A stretch of DNA of 8,039 bases from assembly GCA_010024485.1 (NCBI GenBank), contig RGGX01000053.1, forward strand, positions 1 to 8,039, given 5' to 3'. This stretch comes from Actinomycetota bacterium (GTDB lineage: Bacteria; Actinomycetota; Acidimicrobiia; Acidimicrobiales; Ilumatobacteraceae). The position numbers and the translations under genes were made by a program. Numbering within the stretch: the first letter of the stretch is position 1; every line of letters begins with the position of its first letter. Shown here piece after piece: positions 6,032 to 8,039 of the stretch. A model generated the notes under the pieces. It had not been told where the DNA came from and did no database searches. It saw only the letters and a program-made list of their open reading frames with translations.

Positions 6032-7315
6032 TCAGCTGGCGGCGCGGCGCTGGCGCGTCGAGGCTCCGCTCTTTCGGGGCACGAGCGTCGGGTTCACCCG
6101 GTCCCGCACGGTGTCACCGTCGATGACGACACGACCGATGTCCGTCCGTCCCGGAAGCTCGAACATCGTCTGGAGGAGGACCTCCTCGAGGATCGCGCGG
6201 AGACCGCGGGCCCCGGTTCCTCTCAGGATCGCCTGATCGGCCACCGCCGCGAGCCCGTCCTCCGTGAACTCGAGTTCGACATCCTCGAACTCGAAGACCT
6301 TCTGGTACTGCTTCACCAGGGCGTTCTTCGGCTCGGTCAGGATCTTGACGAGGGCATCGCGGTCGAGGCTGCTGACGACACCGACCATGGGGAGTCGCCC
6401 GATGAACTCGGGGATCATCCCGAACTTCACGAGGTCCTCCGGGAGCACCTTGGTGAAGAGCTCACCCGGGTCGCGCTCGTTCTTCGATCGGACATTGCCG
6501 TGGAATCCGACTCCCTGGTCGCCGACCCGCCGCTCGATGATCTGCTCGAGGCCGGCGAAGGCGCCACCGAGGATGAACAGGACGTTCGTGGTGTCGATCT
6601 GGATGAACTCTTGATGGGGGTGCTTGCGGCCGCCCTGGGGCGGGACCGAGGCCTGGGTGCCCTCGAGGATCTTGAGGAGGGCCTGTTGCACCCCCTCGCC
6701 CGACACATCTCGCGTGATGGACGGGTTCTCGCTCTTGCGGGCAACCTTGTCGATCTCGTCGATGTAGACGATGCCGGTCTCGGCGCGCTTCGTGTCGAAG
6801 TCGGCGGCCTGGATCAGCTTGAGCAGGATGTTCTCGACGTCCTCACCCACGTAGCCGGCCTCGGTGAGCGCGGTGGCATCGGCGACGGCGAAGGGGACAT
6901 TCAGCATCCTCGCCAGCGTCTGCGCGAGATGGGTCTTGCCGCATCCGGTCGGACCGAGGAGCAGGATGTTCGACTTGGCCAACTCGACATCGTCGCGACG
7001 CCCGATACCGCTCGACTGCTGGTACTGGATGCGCCGGTAGTGGTTGTAGACCGCGACCGAGAGGATCTTCTTGGCGTGGACCTGACCGACGACGAACTCG
7101 TCGAGGAACTCGCAGATCTCCTGCGGCGCCGGCAGGTGCTCGAAGGAGACCTCGGAGGTCTCGGTGAGCTCCTCCTCGATGATCTCGTTGCAGAGATCGA
7201 TGCACTCGTCGCAGATGTAGACGCCGGGCCCGGCGATCAGTTTCTTGACCTGTTTCTGCGACTTGCCGCAGAACGAGCACTTCAGCAGTTCGCCGCTCTC
7301 GCCGAATTTCGCCAC
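6032..7315 (-). CDS. clpX: ATP-dependent Clp protease ATPase subunit ClpX
   Basis: AAA+ hexameric unfoldase that recognises tagged proteins and threads them into ClpP. The 427 residues start with the zinc-binding domain (C13, C16, C35, C38). The AAA+ module follows: Walker A GPTGCGKT (121-128), pore-1 loop GYVG (154-157), Walker B YIDEID (184-189, E187), ClpP-docking loop with VGF (269-271) where E. coli has IGF, arginine finger in PEFIGRLP (R307) and sensor 2 GARGLR (R370). After the small domain is a basic tail (about 412-427) containing RKSGASTRQRRAAS. The start is GTG, with AAGGGG eight bases upstream; it puts the zinc domain at the usual distance from the N-terminus. It lies 45 bp downstream of clpP, its protease partner. 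All motifs needed for ATP hydrolysis and ClpP docking are present. Confidence 0.99.
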   Translation of the reverse strand: MAKFGESGELLKCSFCGKSQKQVKKLIAGPGVYICDECIDLCNEIIEEELTETSEVSFEHLPAPQEICEFLDEFVVGQVHAKKILSVAVYNHYRRIQYQQSSGIGRRDDVELAKSNILLLGPTGCGKTHLAQTLARMLNVPFAVADATALTEAGYVGEDVENILLKLIQAADFDTKRAETGIVYIDEIDKVARKSENPSITRDVSGEGVQQALLKILEGTQASVPPQGGRKHPHQEFIQIDTTNVLFILGGAFAGLEQIIERRVGDQGVGFHGNVRSKNERDPGELFTKVLPEDLVKFGMIPEFIGRLPMVGVVSSLDRDALVKILTEPKNALVKQYQKVFEFEDVELEFTEDGLAAVADQAILRGTGARGLRAILEEVLLQTMFELPGRTDIGRVVIDGDTVRDRVNPTLVPRKSGASTRQRRAAS

Positions 7316-7323
7316 TACTGCTG

Positions 7324-7329
7324 CCCCTT
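7324..7329 (-). promoter_or_regulatory. clpX ribosome binding site
   Basis: AAGGGG on the minus strand, eight bases before the GTG at 7315. An ATG overlapping this region is out of frame and meets a stop after five codons, so the GTG is the real start. Confidence 0.65.
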
Positions 7330-7344
7330 CATCCGATTCAGATG

Positions 7345-7368
7345 TCCGTCGAGCCGAGGCTCAACGGA
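7345..7368 (-). other. Hairpin over the clpP stop codon
   Basis: In the transcript, UCCGUUGAGC and GCUCGACGGA flank a CUCG loop. This makes a 10-bp stem with one U-G wobble pair. The clpP UGA lies in the upstream arm, and the arms cover the last codons and first untranslated bases. No U tract follows and clpX starts 29 bases later, so it is unlikely to be a full intrinsic terminator. A role in mRNA stability or in setting the clpP/clpX ratio is possible but inferred. Confidence 0.6.
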
Positions 7369-7993
7369 TGGCCCCAGCGCGGTCGACGACCGCCCGGGAC
7401 TCGATCACCTGATCGATGATGCCATATTCGACAGCCTCAGATGCCTCCATAACGAAATCACGGTCGGTGTCGGCGTGGATCCGGTCGAGTGGCTGACCGG
7501 TGTGTCGGGCGAGGATCTCCTCGAGGATGTCGCGCATCCGGAGGATCTCCTTGGCTGCGAGTTCGAGATCGGTGACCTGCCCGTAGCCCACCTGTCCGTA
7601 GGGCTGGTGCAGGAGGACGCGGGAGTGCGGGAGCGCGAGACGCTTGCCCTTGGTGCCGGCCGCCAGCAGCACGGCGGCGGCGGAGGCGGCCTGGCCGAGG
7701 CAGATCGTGGCGATGTCGTTGCGGATGAACTGCATCGTGTCGTAGATCGCGAACAGGGCGGTGATGTCACCACCCGGCGAGTTGATGTAGATGTTGATGT
7801 CCTTGTCGGGGTTCTCCGACTCGAGGTGGATCAACTGGGCGCAGATCAGCGAGGCGATCTGATCGTCGACCGGGGTCTGCAGGAAGATGATGTTGTCCTT
7901 CAGCAGACGGCTGTAGAGATCGTAGGCGCGCTCTCCGCGCGACGTCTGCTCGACGACGTTGGGAACGAGGTAGTTGGTCGCTTCCAGGTTCAT
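7361..7993 (-). CDS. clpP: ATP-dependent Clp protease proteolytic subunit ClpP
   Basis: Serine peptidase that forms the barrel-shaped chamber in which substrates unfolded by ClpX (or ClpC) are cut. The product is 210 residues, normal for ClpP. The catalytic triad is S104 in GQAASAAAVLL, H129 in LLHQPYG and D179 in DTDRDF. The oxyanion-side motif YINSPGGD (69-76) and the ending EAVEYGIID are also present. The central part resembles actinobacterial ClpP2, while LVPNVVEQTSRGERAYDLYSRLL is canonical ClpP. I chose ATG 7993 over the adjacent GTG 7996 because the AAGGAG is seven bases from the ATG and only four from the GTG. Its start overlaps the stop of the upstream gene (TGATG). Only one clpP lies between that gene and clpX, whereas many actinobacteria carry two in tandem here; a paralogue elsewhere is possible. 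Confidence 0.99.
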   Translation of the reverse strand: MNLEATNYLVPNVVEQTSRGERAYDLYSRLLKDNIIFLQTPVDDQIASLICAQLIHLESENPDKDINIYINSPGGDITALFAIYDTMQFIRNDIATICLGQAASAAAVLLAAGTKGKRLALPHSRVLLHQPYGQVGYGQVTDLELAAKEILRMRDILEEILARHTGQPLDRIHADTDRDFVMEASEAVEYGIIDQVIESRAVVDRAGAIR

Positions 7994-8039
7994 CACTCGT
8001 CTCCTTCGCTCACGTCATCATCCTCGCCGTCCGCGGCTG
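7993..8039 (-). CDS. tig: 3' end of upstream gene, probably trigger factor
   Basis: Only the last 14 codons and the stop are in the window: AADGEDDDVSEGDE then TGA at 7995-7993. The stop shares one base with the clpP ATG. Trigger factor is the usual gene before clpP-clpX in bacteria, and actinobacterial trigger factors often end in an acidic tail such as this. Trigger factor is the ribosome-bound chaperone and prolyl isomerase that meets nascent chains. The assignment rests on gene order and tail composition alone; no trigger factor domain is visible, and another gene with an acidic C-terminus cannot be excluded. Confidence 0.5.
   Translation of the reverse strand, partial: AADGEDDDVSEGDE
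8001..8006 (-). promoter_or_regulatory. clpP ribosome binding site
   Basis: AAGGAG on the minus strand, seven bases before the ATG at 7993. It lies inside the last codons of the upstream gene and decides between the adjacent GTG and ATG starts in favour of ATG. Confidence 0.8.

Noticed and set aside
6499..6511. ClpX docking loop VGF in place of IGF
   Set aside because: Conservative variation; LGF occurs in other actinobacterial ClpX proteins, and the loop is otherwise intact.

Overview
The window is an unbroken run of housekeeping genes, all read from the minus strand, so transcription runs from high to low coordinates. The DNA is GC-rich, with third codon positions almost all G or C. The gene order (probable tig end, clpP, clpX, folC, ndk, mreB, mreC, mreD, pbp2/mrdA) and the protein signatures, such as the ClpP stretch GQAASAAAVLLAAGTKGKR, point to an actinobacterium. 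The locus is compact: one clpP beside tig, no valS between clpX and folC, and mreBCD present. By inference this fits a deep-branching, rod-type lineage such as Acidimicrobiia better than Streptomyces or Mycobacterium, but no taxonomic marker in the window proves it.

Layout in transcription order. (1) 8039-7993: the last 14 codons of an upstream gene with an acidic tail, probably trigger factor; its stop overlaps the clpP start by one base. (2) 7993-7361: ClpP peptidase. (3) 7315-6032: ClpX unfoldase, separated from clpP by 45 bp holding a 10-bp-stem hairpin that covers the clpP stop codon. (4) 6014-4725: FolC, 17 bp after clpX. (5) 4687-4277: nucleoside diphosphate kinase, 37 bp after folC. 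(6) 4276-4219: a 58-bp gap with a perfect 20-bp palindrome and then the best ribosome binding site of the window. (7) 4218-1609: mreB, mreC and mreD, tightly packed (10-bp gap, then a 4-bp overlap). (8) 1562-1: a class B penicillin-binding protein of the PBP2/MrdA family, cut by the window edge before its KTG box.

The genes form two functional blocks. Tig, ClpP and ClpX handle folding of nascent chains and ATP-dependent proteolysis. MreB, MreC, MreD and PBP2 form the core of the elongasome that inserts lateral-wall peptidoglycan; the usual next gene, rodA, would lie beyond base 1. FolC and Ndk sit between them and supply polyglutamylated folates and balanced NTPs. No stretch over 60 bp lacks a gene. 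I see no RNA gene, mobile element, CRISPR array or defence-type system.

This is essentially an ordinary core region, and I did not find an undescribed system. The details most worth checking are a four-cysteine insert in the PBP2 transpeptidase domain, an acidic Ser/Thr-rich insert in MreC, the palindrome between ndk and mreB, and the hairpin over the clpP stop codon.
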